Below are positions 8,754 to 18,336 of a DNA stretch of 64,000 nt, piece after piece. The stretch covers positions 1 through 64,000 of the forward strand of contig CALGSW010000001.1 of assembly GCA_937901965.1 (NCBI GenBank), given 5' to 3'. Made by a program: the position numbers and the translations under genes. The notes under the pieces were generated by a model that saw nothing but the letters and a program-made list of their open reading frames with translations, had not been told where the DNA came from and did not search any database. This stretch comes from an uncultured Bacteroidota bacterium (GTDB taxonomy: Bacteria; Bacteroidota; Bacteroidia; Bacteroidales; UBA932). Positions within the stretch are counted from its first letter, which is position 1. Each line of letters begins with the position of its first letter.

Positions 8754-11750
8754 ATGAAGCGATTACTAATGTTAATATCACTTCTGTTTATTATAACAGA
8801 TGCAGATATTTTCGCTCAACAAAGATTCTCGGTTACGGGAACCATTGTTGATTCAAAAAACGCTCCATTGATTGGTGTTGCTATTGTTGAAAAAGGCACA
8901 CTTAACGGAACTGAATCAAATCTTGATGGCAAGTTCTCAATCAATGTGAGTTCACAAAATTCAATCCTTGTATTTACCTATATGGGTTTTGAGTCGCGTG
9001 AAATACCGGCAAACCAGGTTACAACTGTTCGCATGGAAGAAGACGCAAGATTTCTCTCAGAAATTGTTGTGATTGGATACGGTCAGGTGAGAAAAGAGGA
9101 TGCAACGGGTTCTATTGTCGCAATCAAACCAGAGCTTCTTAACAGAGGTGCTGTAACTGCACCGCAAGAACTGCTTATTGGTAAAGTTGCCGGTGTTCAA
9201 ATAACACCAGGCGATGGAAGTCCCGGCTCTGGAGCTCAGATTAGAATAAGGGGAGGCGCATCTTTGAGAGCAAGCAATGATCCACTTATTGTTATTGATG
9301 GTGTTCCAACATCTAATGATGCTGCTCCTGGTATGAGAAATGGCCTGGCATCAATTAACCCATCAGATATTGAGACATTTACTGTATTAAAGGATGCTTC
9401 TGCAACAGCAATTTATGGTGCTCGGGCATCAAATGGCGTAATTATTATAACTACAAAAAAGGGTACAAAAAAATTCCAGATTGATTATAATTCAACATAT
9501 TCTGTAAACCAAAATACAAAAACAATCAAATCTCTAAATGCTGCAGATTTTACCACTAAACTGATGGAGGCTTTCCCTCAGAATACAACAACAGGTGCTG
9601 CTGCATTCGCGCTCCTTGGAAACGAAGATACTGACTGGCAAAAAGAGATTTATCAATTAGGCTTATCTACAGATCAGAATCTATCACTATCAGGAACTGT
9701 TGCAACTATTCCTTACAGAGTATCATTAGGATACAACAATCAGAAAGGAACCCTTAAAACTTCCTCTTATGACAGAGTAACTGCTGGTATAAATATTAAT
9801 CCGTCGTTTTTTGAAGACCATTTAAAAGTAACGGGTAATATAAAAGCTGTTATTAATAATAATGATTATGCTGATGGTGGAGCAGTAGGGTCGGCTGCCT
9901 TTGCTGATCCAACGAAAGCTGTTTATAACTATAAGCCGGATGGTTCTATCAATTATGATCTATTTAATGGATTCAGTAACTGGGGAACTCCACAACTCCC
10001 AAATACTCTTAGTGGAATTAATCCTCTATCTCTTCTTTATGACAAATATGATCATGCAAGGTCAAACAGATATATTGGGAATCTTGAGCTAGATTATAAG
10101 ATGCATTTTTTGCCTGATCTCAGAGCTCATCTGAACCTTGGTTTTGATTATGGTGAAGGTAAAGGAACAAACGGTGTCAGACAGAATTCATTTCAGGCAT
10201 GGAAGGATGCTGATTTTAAAGGCATCGGAAGAAAAACAGAATGGAACAACACAAGAAGTAATTCTGTTCTTGATTTCTACTTAAACTATGTTAAGGAATT
10301 TGAATCTGTAGAGTCAAAAATTGATGTCATGGCAGGGTATTCATGGCAACACTTTTATTCAAAAGATTACAGCAAAGAACTTTCTAACCATGAAACAAAT
10401 CCTGTTATAAAGAAAGAGACTACATATCCTACTGAAAATTATCTTGTCTCATTTTATGGAAGGTTAAATTATACATTTAAAGACAGATATCTATTAACTC
10501 TTACATTAAGAGATGATGCTTCTTCAAGATTTTCGCCATCCACAAGGTGGGGCCTTTTCCCTTCAGCCGCTTTCGCTTGGCAGATTAATAAAGAGTTATT
10601 CCTCAGAGATTCAAAGACAATTAGTGATTTGAAATTAAGGCTTAGTTATGGGGTTACAGGACAACAGGATTTAGGTCTCAATGACTATCCATATATTGCA
10701 TTGTACAATCAGTCTACTATCTATTCAAACTACATGTTTGGATCAACTTTCTATCCGCTTTTGAAACCAACTGGTTATGATGAGAATATTAAGTGGGAGG
10801 AGACAACTTCTTACAATATTGGATTAGACTTTGGCTTCTTTAAAAATAGAATTACAGCATCTGTTGATGCATACCTAAAGAAAACGGACGATTTGCTTAA
10901 TGAGATTGATGTAGCGGCAGGAACAAACTTTGCAAATAGAATTGTGACTAATGTTGGAAATCTTGAAAACAAAGGTATTGAATTAAATATTAACGCAGTA
11001 GCGATTGATAATCCTGGTTTTGTATGGGAAATTGGAGTAAATGGGACATGGAATGAGACAGTAATCACAAAACTTACTGCAAATAACAACCCTAACTATG
11101 TTGGTATTCCAACTGGAGGAGTTTCATCTGGTACAGGTGGCACAATTCAGATGCATAGTGTAGGAAATGCGCCAAATACTTTTTATACATATAAACAGGT
11201 ATATGATGAAGAGGGCAATCCTATACAAAACTTAGTTGTAGACTTAAATAAAGACGGACAAATTACTGAAGCCGACAGATATCTTACTGATTATAGTCCG
11301 GCACCTAAATTCTACTTTGGTTTGAGCAATATGTTTACTGTTAATAATTTTGATCTCGGATTCAATTTAAGGGCTAATATTGGAAATTATATGTTTAATG
11401 ATTTTGCCGCAGGCAACTCAACAACTTATAATTTTACAAATCAAGGTTTCCTTACAAATATGGTGGATGTAGTAGACAGGACAGGATTTATAAGGAGCAA
11501 CTCGCCTCAGCAAATTAAGTCGGACTACTTTATTGAGAATGCCTCTTTCCTAAAGATGGATAACATAACCTTAGGATACAATTTTAAAAATTTATTTAAA
11601 ACTGCGCTTAAGGGTAGAATAGCATTTTCTGTTCAAAACGTATTTGTAATTACCAAGTATTCCGGTTTAGATCCTGAAGGCTGGGGGATTGATAACAATA
11701 TCTGGCCTAGACCACGTATCTACACATTAGGATTGAATTTAACTTTCTAA
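8754..11750 (+). CDS. susC: SusC-like TonB-dependent outer-membrane transporter
   Basis: 998 residues. A signal peptide (cleavage near residue 22, IFAQQ) precedes a carboxypeptidase-regulatory-like beta domain (about 24-107). The plug domain (about 115-235) starts at IVVIGYGQVRKED and ends at YGARASNGVIIITTKKG. A long beta-barrel follows, ending in the aromatic TLGLNLTF typical of outer-membrane proteins. It forms the energised channel of the SusCD complex that moves maltooligosaccharides into the periplasm. The susD gene follows after 13 bp and all later genes of the operon encode starch-acting proteins, which supports a starch/maltodextrin substrate. Confidence 0.95.
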   Translation: MKRLLMLISLLFIITDADIFAQQRFSVTGTIVDSKNAPLIGVAIVEKGTLNGTESNLDGKFSINVSSQNSILVFTYMGFESREIPANQVTTVRMEEDARFLSEIVVIGYGQVRKEDATGSIVAIKPELLNRGAVTAPQELLIGKVAGVQITPGDGSPGSGAQIRIRGGASLRASNDPLIVIDGVPTSNDAAPGMRNGLASINPSDIETFTVLKDASATAIYGARASNGVIIITTKKGTKKFQIDYNSTYSVNQNTKTIKSLNAADFTTKLMEAFPQNTTTGAAAFALLGNEDTDWQKEIYQLGLSTDQNLSLSGTVATIPYRVSLGYNNQKGTLKTSSYDRVTAGININPSFFEDHLKVTGNIKAVINNNDYADGGAVGSAAFADPTKAVYNYKPDGSINYDLFNGFSNWGTPQLPNTLSGINPLSLLYDKYDHARSNRYIGNLELDYKMHFLPDLRAHLNLGFDYGEGKGTNGVRQNSFQAWKDADFKGIGRKTEWNNTRSNSVLDFYLNYVKEFESVESKIDVMAGYSWQHFYSKDYSKELSNHETNPVIKKETTYPTENYLVSFYGRLNYTFKDRYLLTLTLRDDASSRFSPSTRWGLFPSAAFAWQINKELFLRDSKTISDLKLRLSYGVTGQQDLGLNDYPYIALYNQSTIYSNYMFGSTFYPLLKPTGYDENIKWEETTSYNIGLDFGFFKNRITASVDAYLKKTDDLLNEIDVAAGTNFANRIVTNVGNLENKGIELNINAVAIDNPGFVWEIGVNGTWNETVITKLTANNNPNYVGIPTGGVSSGTGGTIQMHSVGNAPNTFYTYKQVYDEEGNPIQNLVVDLNKDGQITEADRYLTDYSPAPKFYFGLSNMFTVNNFDLGFNLRANIGNYMFNDFAAGNSTTYNFTNQGFLTNMVDVVDRTGFIRSNSPQQIKSDYFIENASFLKMDNITLGYNFKNLFKTALKGRIAFSVQNVFVITKYSGLDPEGWGIDNNIWPRPRIYTLGLNLTF

Positions 11751-11763
11751 ATCAAGATTTATA

Positions 11764-13386
11764 ATGAAAAAATTAAATATAATATTAGCAGTTTTGTCAG
11801 TTTCAATCCTGGCTACATCATGTCTTAAAGACCTTGATACAAAGCCTTTGGATGAAAAAACCTTTACGGTAGACAAAGCGTATGCAGATCAGGCAGCATA
11901 CTTGCAGGGTCTGGCAAAAATCTACTCAGTTGCTGCTGTGTCCGGTCAAGATGGAGCAGGAAGTACAGATATAACTGGACTTGATCCTGGTAACTCTCAA
12001 TTTCTAAGAAGTTTATGGAATCTTCAGGTTGTTACAACAGATGAATGTAAAAACGGATGGGGAAATGACTCCTGGGTTCCGGAGATGAATAACAATGCAT
12101 GGAGTGACATTAAGAATGAATCCATTGACGGAGTATACTACAGATCAATGTTTATTGTTGCCTTGGCAAATGAATACCTGAAACAGACATCTGATCAAAA
12201 ACTAGAAGAGAGAGGTCACACATCTATAAAAACCGAAGTTGAAAAGTACAGACTTGAAGCAAGATTTATGCGAGCATTGGCATATTCAATTCTAATAGAT
12301 ACTTATGGTAATCCTCCTTTTATTACAGAAGAACACCCCATTGGCAGTTATATGCCTGAACAGATAGGACGAGTAGCTCTTTTTGAGTATATAGAAGATG
12401 AACTTCTTGATATTGAATCAAAGATGCCCGCTCCAAGAACTAATGAATATGGCAGAGCAGATCAGGGAGCAGTCTGGACTCTGTTATCCAGATTATATCT
12501 AAATGCTGAAGTTTATACAGGTACCCCTAAGTGGACAGAGGTTATTACATACTCAAAAAAGATTATTGGCGGTGGTTACTCTCTTGCACCAAATTACAGT
12601 CATCTATTTATGGCTGATAATAACGTATCAGCTGCTAAAAATGAAATTATTTTCCCTATTATCTTTGATGGCAACAAAATACAGACATGGGGAGGTATGA
12701 CGTATCTGATTGCATCATCAAGATCCGGAAGCGAGAAGGATATTGTAGACAATGGCACACAACAGGCATGGGATGGAAATAGAGCAACCGAGAAACTTGT
12801 AGATAAGTTTACATATACAGATTTATCCGGAGATTATCCTGTAAGTGCTGACAAAAGAGCAATATTTTTCAAGAAAGGCAGAAGTAAAGAGATTACAAAT
12901 CCATTAAACACATTTACCACACAAGGATGGTCAGTATTTAAATTTACAAATAAGACATCTACTGGAGGTAAAGGTGCTCATAATGATTTTCCTGACACAG
13001 ACTTTCCGTACTTCAGACTTGCAGACGTGTATCTAATGTTAGCAGAAGCTGTCGTAAGGGGGGGGACAGGCTCAAGTACTTCTGAAGCTATCGGTTATGT
13101 TAATGAATTGAGAAGAAGAGCATACGGTAATAACTCAGGAGATGTATCATCATTAAATCTTAATTTTTTAATTGATGAGAGATCTCGTGAATTGTACTGG
13201 GAAGGAACTCGCCGTTCCGACTTGATTAGATTTAATATGTATACTGGATCTGCTTATTTGTGGCCAATGAAGGGCGGTCAGCCATCTGGTGTTTCCATAG
13301 ATACTAGATATAATCTTTTTCCTATCCCTGTAGCTGATCTTATGGCTAATCCAAATCTTGTACAAAATTCAGGATATCAAAACTAA
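11764..13386 (+). CDS. susD: SusD-like surface glycan-binding lipoprotein
   Basis: 540 residues with lipoprotein signal peptide and lipobox ATSC (Cys20), followed by a charged stretch consistent with export to the cell surface. The SusD fold is recognisable from the N-terminal LDTKPLDEKTF region, the TPR-like helices (YRLEARFMRALAYSILIDTYG) and the C-terminal signature DERSRELYWEGTRRSDLIRF. It acts as the lid over the SusC channel and binds starch oligosaccharides. The W-rich segment around residues 80-120 (NGWGNDSWVPEMNNNAWSD) resembles that of starch-type SusD proteins. susE follows after 5 bp. Confidence 0.95.
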   Translation: MKKLNIILAVLSVSILATSCLKDLDTKPLDEKTFTVDKAYADQAAYLQGLAKIYSVAAVSGQDGAGSTDITGLDPGNSQFLRSLWNLQVVTTDECKNGWGNDSWVPEMNNNAWSDIKNESIDGVYYRSMFIVALANEYLKQTSDQKLEERGHTSIKTEVEKYRLEARFMRALAYSILIDTYGNPPFITEEHPIGSYMPEQIGRVALFEYIEDELLDIESKMPAPRTNEYGRADQGAVWTLLSRLYLNAEVYTGTPKWTEVITYSKKIIGGGYSLAPNYSHLFMADNNVSAAKNEIIFPIIFDGNKIQTWGGMTYLIASSRSGSEKDIVDNGTQQAWDGNRATEKLVDKFTYTDLSGDYPVSADKRAIFFKKGRSKEITNPLNTFTTQGWSVFKFTNKTSTGGKGAHNDFPDTDFPYFRLADVYLMLAEAVVRGGTGSSTSEAIGYVNELRRRAYGNNSGDVSSLNLNFLIDERSRELYWEGTRRSDLIRFNMYTGSAYLWPMKGGQPSGVSIDTRYNLFPIPVADLMANPNLVQNSGYQN

Positions 13387-13391
13387 GTGTT

Positions 13392-14483
13392 ATGAAAATT
13401 ATTAAATATACTTTATCAATTTTGGCTATGGTACTTGCTTTTGCTTCATGTACCAAGGACGAAAGCATGAATGTGGTTTATAACCCATCCGATGCTCAGT
13501 CCGGAGTTCTGGCCACTCCTGCCGCAATTGTTTTAACCGATGAAACAAAAGGCAACGATTTACCTGCATTCACATGGACAAACAGCAGCTTTGGTTTTGA
13601 TGCTGCTGTAAACTATGTTATTGAAATTGCTCTTGATGGTACAAATTTTACCAATAGCCGAACAATCGGTTCTGTTTCTCAAAACAGGTTAGTTGTAAAG
13701 CAACAAGAACTTCAAAGTGCATTAGAAAAATTAGGAGTTGTCCTTGGAACCCAGGTTGCTGTTCAAATGAGAGTTAAATCTCAAATAGTTGAACAGATAT
13801 CACCAATTATTTCTAATGTGGTTAAGTTTAATGTAACTACATTTAAGCCTGCTGAAAAAGAGTATCCAAAAGTTTGGATTGTAGGTGATTATTGCGGTTG
13901 GGACCACTCAAAGTCGCAGTTCCTATATGATATTAATGAAAATGGTGAGTATTTTGAAGGTTGGGTAGCCTTTAATGGTAAAGCTCAAAATGGATTTAAA
14001 ATAACATACACCGGAGGCTGGAATGGTGATGATATTGGAACCAATGCTACTTCAATTACAAACAATAAAATTAAGGTTGAACCAGGAGGAAACATAACTT
14101 TGTTTGACGGTTCAATTATGTATCTTAAATTAGATAACAGAGACCAAAATAACAGAACTCTTGAAAGAGTAAAAACAATTTCAAGGATTGGTTTGATTGG
14201 AAGTGCAACTCCAAACGACTGGAATTCACCTGATACAGAACTTGTATTTAATGGAAACACTAATAAATTTGAGGCGACTGTTACATTAAAAGATGGCGAG
14301 ATAAAATTCCGAGCAGACAACGACTGGGGTCTGAACTGGGGAAAATATAAAGCTGATGAGGGCAAAAATCCTGATCAACTAAAGCAAGGTGGTGATAATA
14401 TTCCAGTTTCGGCAGGTACATATAAGGTTACATTCAGCTTAAATAAAGTTGTACCAACTTTTGAAGTAATTCCTGTTCTATAA
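13392..14483 (+). CDS. susE: SusE/SusF-like starch-binding surface lipoprotein
   Basis: 363 residues. The lipobox FASC (Cys20) is followed by TKDES, a good match to the charged surface-export signal of Bacteroidetes lipoproteins. An N-terminal immunoglobulin-like SusE domain (about 35-145) is followed by two tandem starch-binding modules (about 155-255 and 260-363), each with aromatic residues of the kind used for glucan stacking (VGDYCGWD, DNDWGLNWGKY). Canonical SusE has this architecture, and no separate SusF is encoded here. The gene ends 68 bp before the first amylase, with a strong stem-loop in the gap. Confidence 0.9.
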   Translation: MKIIKYTLSILAMVLAFASCTKDESMNVVYNPSDAQSGVLATPAAIVLTDETKGNDLPAFTWTNSSFGFDAAVNYVIEIALDGTNFTNSRTIGSVSQNRLVVKQQELQSALEKLGVVLGTQVAVQMRVKSQIVEQISPIISNVVKFNVTTFKPAEKEYPKVWIVGDYCGWDHSKSQFLYDINENGEYFEGWVAFNGKAQNGFKITYTGGWNGDDIGTNATSITNNKIKVEPGGNITLFDGSIMYLKLDNRDQNNRTLERVKTISRIGLIGSATPNDWNSPDTELVFNGNTNKFEATVTLKDGEIKFRADNDWGLNWGKYKADEGKNPDQLKQGGDNIPVSAGTYKVTFSLNKVVPTFEVIPVL

Positions 14484-14497
14484 AATTATCTTATGTT

Positions 14498-14532
14498 ATA
14501 TGGGGAGCAATCATTCAGATTTCTCCCCATAT
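14498..14532 (+). promoter_or_regulatory. Intercistronic stem-loop between susE and the first amylase gene
   Basis: ATATGGGGAG and CTCCCCATAT form a perfect 10-bp stem around a 15-nt loop in the 68-bp gap. No T tract follows (next bases TATACCTTAA), so it is not a standard intrinsic terminator. Such hairpins commonly mark RNA processing sites or stabilise the 3' end of an upstream segment, which would let SusCDE be made in excess of the hydrolases (inference). Confidence 0.6.
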
Positions 14533-14551
14533 TATACCTTAATAATTAAAT

Positions 14552-16207
14552 ATGAAGAGAATCTTTGTTATTGTAATCCTAATTATTGCTGTCGCATGTG
14601 AAAAAGAGCCACCTTCGCCAGGCCCTAATCCTAAACCTCCAGTAGAAACAAGGGACGATATATCTCAGTTTGATTCAAGACAGTGGGATGGCTTAAAAAG
14701 GGGAGGAGTATTTTATGAAATTTTTGTAAGATCTTTTGCAGATAGCAATGGAGATGGTATTGGTGATATTAAAGGAATTACTGAAAAGTTAGATTATCTG
14801 AATCAATTGGGTGTTGCAGGTATTTGGCTTACACCCATTCATCAGTCTCCGTCATATCATGGATATGACGTTGATGATTATAAAACGGTCAAAACTGAAT
14901 ACGGGACTATAAAAGATTTTGAGGAGATGACCTCAAAGGCAAATTCCCTGGGAATAAAGGTAATTATAGATCTTGTTCTTAATCACACCTCTAAAAATCA
15001 CGCATGGTTTACTCAGGCAATCTCTTCATCTTCTAATAGTTTCAGAAATTATTATCTTTTTGCACCCTCCGGAAGTATTGAAAATTACATAACTTCCGGT
15101 AGAGTACCAATGACTGACTTTTTCTATTCTGGTCAATGGCACAATGTCCCATCCGGGACAACAGAAGATAAATATATGGGAATGTTTTCCGAATGGATGC
15201 CAGATTTGAATTATGGAGAGGTAGATACTTGCGAAAAATCATCAGTATACCGTGAAATGATTGAAATCTCAAAGTTCTGGCTCTCTAAGGGAGTTTCCGG
15301 ATTCAGACTGGACGCAGTGAAGCATATTTATCAAAATGAAACTTCAGATGAAAATCCCTTGTTTTTAAAGAAATTTTTTGATGAATTAAAAAACTATAAA
15401 AGCGATTTGTACATGGTGGGAGAGAATCTGTCCGGTAATTATAAAGATGTCGCTCCATATTATAAAGGATTGCCTGCTCTCTTCAATTTTGATGCTTGGT
15501 ATAAATTAATATATGCAATTGAAAATTCACATGCAAAATGGTATCCTAAGGATATTATTGAAATGGAAGCCTTATTTAAACTGCAAAGGTCAGATGCAAT
15601 GAATGTAACAAAACTTTCAAATCACGATGAAGACAGAACATTATCAAGATTGGGAGGTAATACAGAAAGAGCCAAAATTGCAGCTGCAATTCTTTTGACT
15701 ATTTCCGGTTCTCCATACTTATACTATGGTGAAGAGATAGGAATGCTGGGTATGAAGGGCAATGGTGATGAAAACGTCAGAGAGCCATATCTTTGGGCTC
15801 AGGTCTCATCAGACAACTACAGAACGACATGGAGAAAGCCAACATTTTCAACAGATATTACAGTTAAGCCTCTTGAACAGCAAAAGAAAGATTTAACATC
15901 AATATTCAGGGTCTACGAAAAATTCATTAAACTTAGAAATACATATCCTTCATTAGCATACGGAAATATGTCACTTCCATCTAATTTTGACATTTATGAA
16001 AAGAATTTCATGGTTTTCTACAGAGAGTTTCAAGGTGAAAAGCTAATGATAATTCATAATGTATCTCCAAACATAGCAACTTTTACAACAAATGAGCCCA
16101 TATTAAAACCTGTTGCTGATATGGGAAAGGTGAGCTACTCCAAAATAAATTCTACAACTCACTCAATTACTATGCCGCCATATTCCACAATAATATTTGA
16201 AATATGA
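14552..16207 (+). CDS. GH13 alpha-amylase family surface lipoprotein
   Basis: 551 residues. The lipobox AVAC (Cys16) is followed by a proline-rich tether (PPSPGPNPKPP), which suggests anchoring on a membrane with a flexible linker. The (beta/alpha)8 catalytic domain begins near residue 50 with GVFYEIFVRSF. The nucleophile is D254 (GFRLDAVKHIY), the acid/base E291 (MVGENL) and the third carboxylate D359 (LSNHDED); the calcium-type motif DLVLNHTS is present. It is the best candidate for the SusG role, cutting starch at the cell surface. It overlaps the next GH13 gene by 4 bp. Precise specificity (alpha-amylase versus alpha-glucosidase) is uncertain. Confidence 0.9.
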   Translation: MKRIFVIVILIIAVACEKEPPSPGPNPKPPVETRDDISQFDSRQWDGLKRGGVFYEIFVRSFADSNGDGIGDIKGITEKLDYLNQLGVAGIWLTPIHQSPSYHGYDVDDYKTVKTEYGTIKDFEEMTSKANSLGIKVIIDLVLNHTSKNHAWFTQAISSSSNSFRNYYLFAPSGSIENYITSGRVPMTDFFYSGQWHNVPSGTTEDKYMGMFSEWMPDLNYGEVDTCEKSSVYREMIEISKFWLSKGVSGFRLDAVKHIYQNETSDENPLFLKKFFDELKNYKSDLYMVGENLSGNYKDVAPYYKGLPALFNFDAWYKLIYAIENSHAKWYPKDIIEMEALFKLQRSDAMNVTKLSNHDEDRTLSRLGGNTERAKIAAAILLTISGSPYLYYGEEIGMLGMKGNGDENVREPYLWAQVSSDNYRTTWRKPTFSTDITVKPLEQQKKDLTSIFRVYEKFIKLRNTYPSLAYGNMSLPSNFDIYEKNFMVFYREFQGEKLMIIHNVSPNIATFTTNEPILKPVADMGKVSYSKINSTTHSITMPPYSTIIFEI

Positions 16208-18324
16208 GATATATTACACTAAAATTATTAGCAATTTCTTTACTAATCTTCTCGTGTATGGGGAAGGAGAGTTCTCACGAGTTTGATTCCTTTGAAATAG
16301 CTAATGCGATCAGATTATCTGGCGATACAACAATAGTAGTTATAAGAGATTATTTCCCACTTATTGATAAGATTGATTCAATTATATCTCCTACCTTAAA
16401 GATAATCAAGAGTAATAGTTTTGATACTATTAAAATTATTAAAACAAATCAATCAAAAAACTTAAACTACATTAAAGTAAATTCAGATGGGGATAGTGGG
16501 ACAATAGTTGTCGTTTCAAATAATGAGATAAATAATACTAAGCCTGCATTTACTATTACAAAAGGATATGAAAACGGAAAAATAATTGCAGAAATTTACG
16601 GAAACGAACCATCATATATTGTACTATGGCAAAATTCAATTATTGATCCTTTCCATATTGACATTAAAAAAGGCAAATCAGATTCATCAGGAGTAATTCA
16701 ACTGAATATTGAGATTCCTCCTCATGCGAAGAAATTTGAACGCTCTTTTCTTAGGATATTTTCATCAAATAAAGAGTATATATGCAATGATGTCCTGATT
16801 CCGCTGAATTTTGGCAAAGTTATAGAATCAACCGTAAACTTGCAAAGGGGCGATAAACATGCTCAAATAATGTATTCTTTGATGATTGACCGATTTTTTG
16901 ACGGTAATTCAAATAATACAAGAAAATTAAATAGTCCCCATGTTTTACCTAAAGTTGACTATTTTGGAGGTGATCTTGAGGGAATATTGGCCAAAATTAA
17001 GAGTGGTTTTTTTAATAATCTGGGTATTAATACTATTTGGCTTTCTCCAATAACTCAGAATCCAAATGATGCATGGGGTCAATTCACAGATCCATATACA
17101 AAGTTCAGTGGTTACCACGGATACTGGCCAATATTTGTAACTAAGATTGATGACAGATTTGGAAATGAAAAGATACTCAGAGAATTACTCTCTGAAGCTC
17201 ATTCAAGAGATATCAATGTGATACTTGATTATGTAGCAAATCACATGCACATTGATAGCCCTACACTAAAAGAGCACCCAGACTGGACAACATCTCCTGT
17301 CACGCCTGACGGGAGACCAAATTTTGAATTATGGGATGAATTTAGATTAACAACATGGTTTGACAAACATATTCCATCTCTAGATTTAGAAAAAAACTAT
17401 GTGTATGAGCCTATGACAGATTCTGCATTGTATTGGATGACCAATTTTGATTTTGATGGATTTAGACACGACGCAACTAAACATATCCCGGAGGTATTCT
17501 GGAGAAGACTAACAAAAAAGATAAAGGAGTCATTACCTGGAAAAAATATTTACCAAATTGGAGAAACATACGGTTCCCCTTCTCTGATAAGTTCATATGT
17601 AAGAAACGGAATGCTTGACGGCCAGTTTGATTTTAATGTTTATGACTCTTTCATTTGGAGTATTATTAATAAAGACGGATCATTCTACAATGTAGATAAG
17701 ACTCTGCAAGAGAGTTTAAGAACGTATGGTTATCATAATTTAATGGGATATATAACTGGTAATCACGACAGACCTCGTTTTATATCATTGGCCGGAGGTG
17801 CTGTTTCACCGGATGAAGACTGGAAAAGAGCCGGCTGGAAGAGAGAAATTGGAGTAGGTGACAGCTCTTCATATAGATATCTTTCAATACTACATGCTTT
17901 TATTCTAACTATTCCAGGAGTACCTACAGTCTATTATGGAGATGAATACGGGGATCCCGGAGCTAATGACCCGGATAATCGCAGATGGATGAGATTTAAT
18001 AATTATAATGAACTGGAGTCAGGTGTATTAGAAAATTTTATAGAACTTTCAAAATTCAGAAGATCCTCTATGCCTCTTCTCTACGGTGATTATATTCCAT
18101 TATCAACTGATGATCAAACATTAGTTTACATGAGAGTTTATATGGGTAAAGTAGTAATTATTGCAATAAACAAATCAAATTTGAAACGAACTCTTGATAT
18201 TAATATACCTTTTGCTATAAATACAAACAAGTTTAAATCCAGTTCAGGAAAAATTATCAATTCAAATACAAATTCAATAAAAATTGAAGTTGAACCTATA
18301 AATTATACTCTATTATATAACTAA
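16204..18324 (+). CDS. GH13 amylase-family lipoprotein with a long N-terminal beta-rich region
   Basis: 706 residues, lipobox FSC (Cys18). Residues about 20-215 form a beta-rich region I cannot assign; residues 110-205 may be an Ig-like or CBM-like module. The GH13 barrel starts near 222 (IMYSLMIDRFF), with D423 (GFRHDATKHIP) as nucleophile, E454 (QIGETYG) as acid and D522 (GNHDRPRF) as third carboxylate. The usual nucleophile-region Arg-Leu-Asp is Arg-His-Asp here, and region I reads LDYVANHMH, so it is a different subfamily from the preceding amylase. It starts inside the stop codon of that gene and is 12 bp from the next GH13, so all are one operon. Confidence 0.88.
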   Translation: MRYITLKLLAISLLIFSCMGKESSHEFDSFEIANAIRLSGDTTIVVIRDYFPLIDKIDSIISPTLKIIKSNSFDTIKIIKTNQSKNLNYIKVNSDGDSGTIVVVSNNEINNTKPAFTITKGYENGKIIAEIYGNEPSYIVLWQNSIIDPFHIDIKKGKSDSSGVIQLNIEIPPHAKKFERSFLRIFSSNKEYICNDVLIPLNFGKVIESTVNLQRGDKHAQIMYSLMIDRFFDGNSNNTRKLNSPHVLPKVDYFGGDLEGILAKIKSGFFNNLGINTIWLSPITQNPNDAWGQFTDPYTKFSGYHGYWPIFVTKIDDRFGNEKILRELLSEAHSRDINVILDYVANHMHIDSPTLKEHPDWTTSPVTPDGRPNFELWDEFRLTTWFDKHIPSLDLEKNYVYEPMTDSALYWMTNFDFDGFRHDATKHIPEVFWRRLTKKIKESLPGKNIYQIGETYGSPSLISSYVRNGMLDGQFDFNVYDSFIWSIINKDGSFYNVDKTLQESLRTYGYHNLMGYITGNHDRPRFISLAGGAVSPDEDWKRAGWKREIGVGDSSSYRYLSILHAFILTIPGVPTVYYGDEYGDPGANDPDNRRWMRFNNYNELESGVLENFIELSKFRRSSMPLLYGDYIPLSTDDQTLVYMRVYMGKVVIIAINKSNLKRTLDINIPFAINTNKFKSSSGKIINSNTNSIKIEVEPINYTLLYN

Positions 18325-18336
18325 TTTATTTTAATT

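Noticed and set aside
13985..14365. Open frame of 126 codons antisense to susE
   Set aside because: Lies wholly within susE on the other strand; no signal or recognisable domain.
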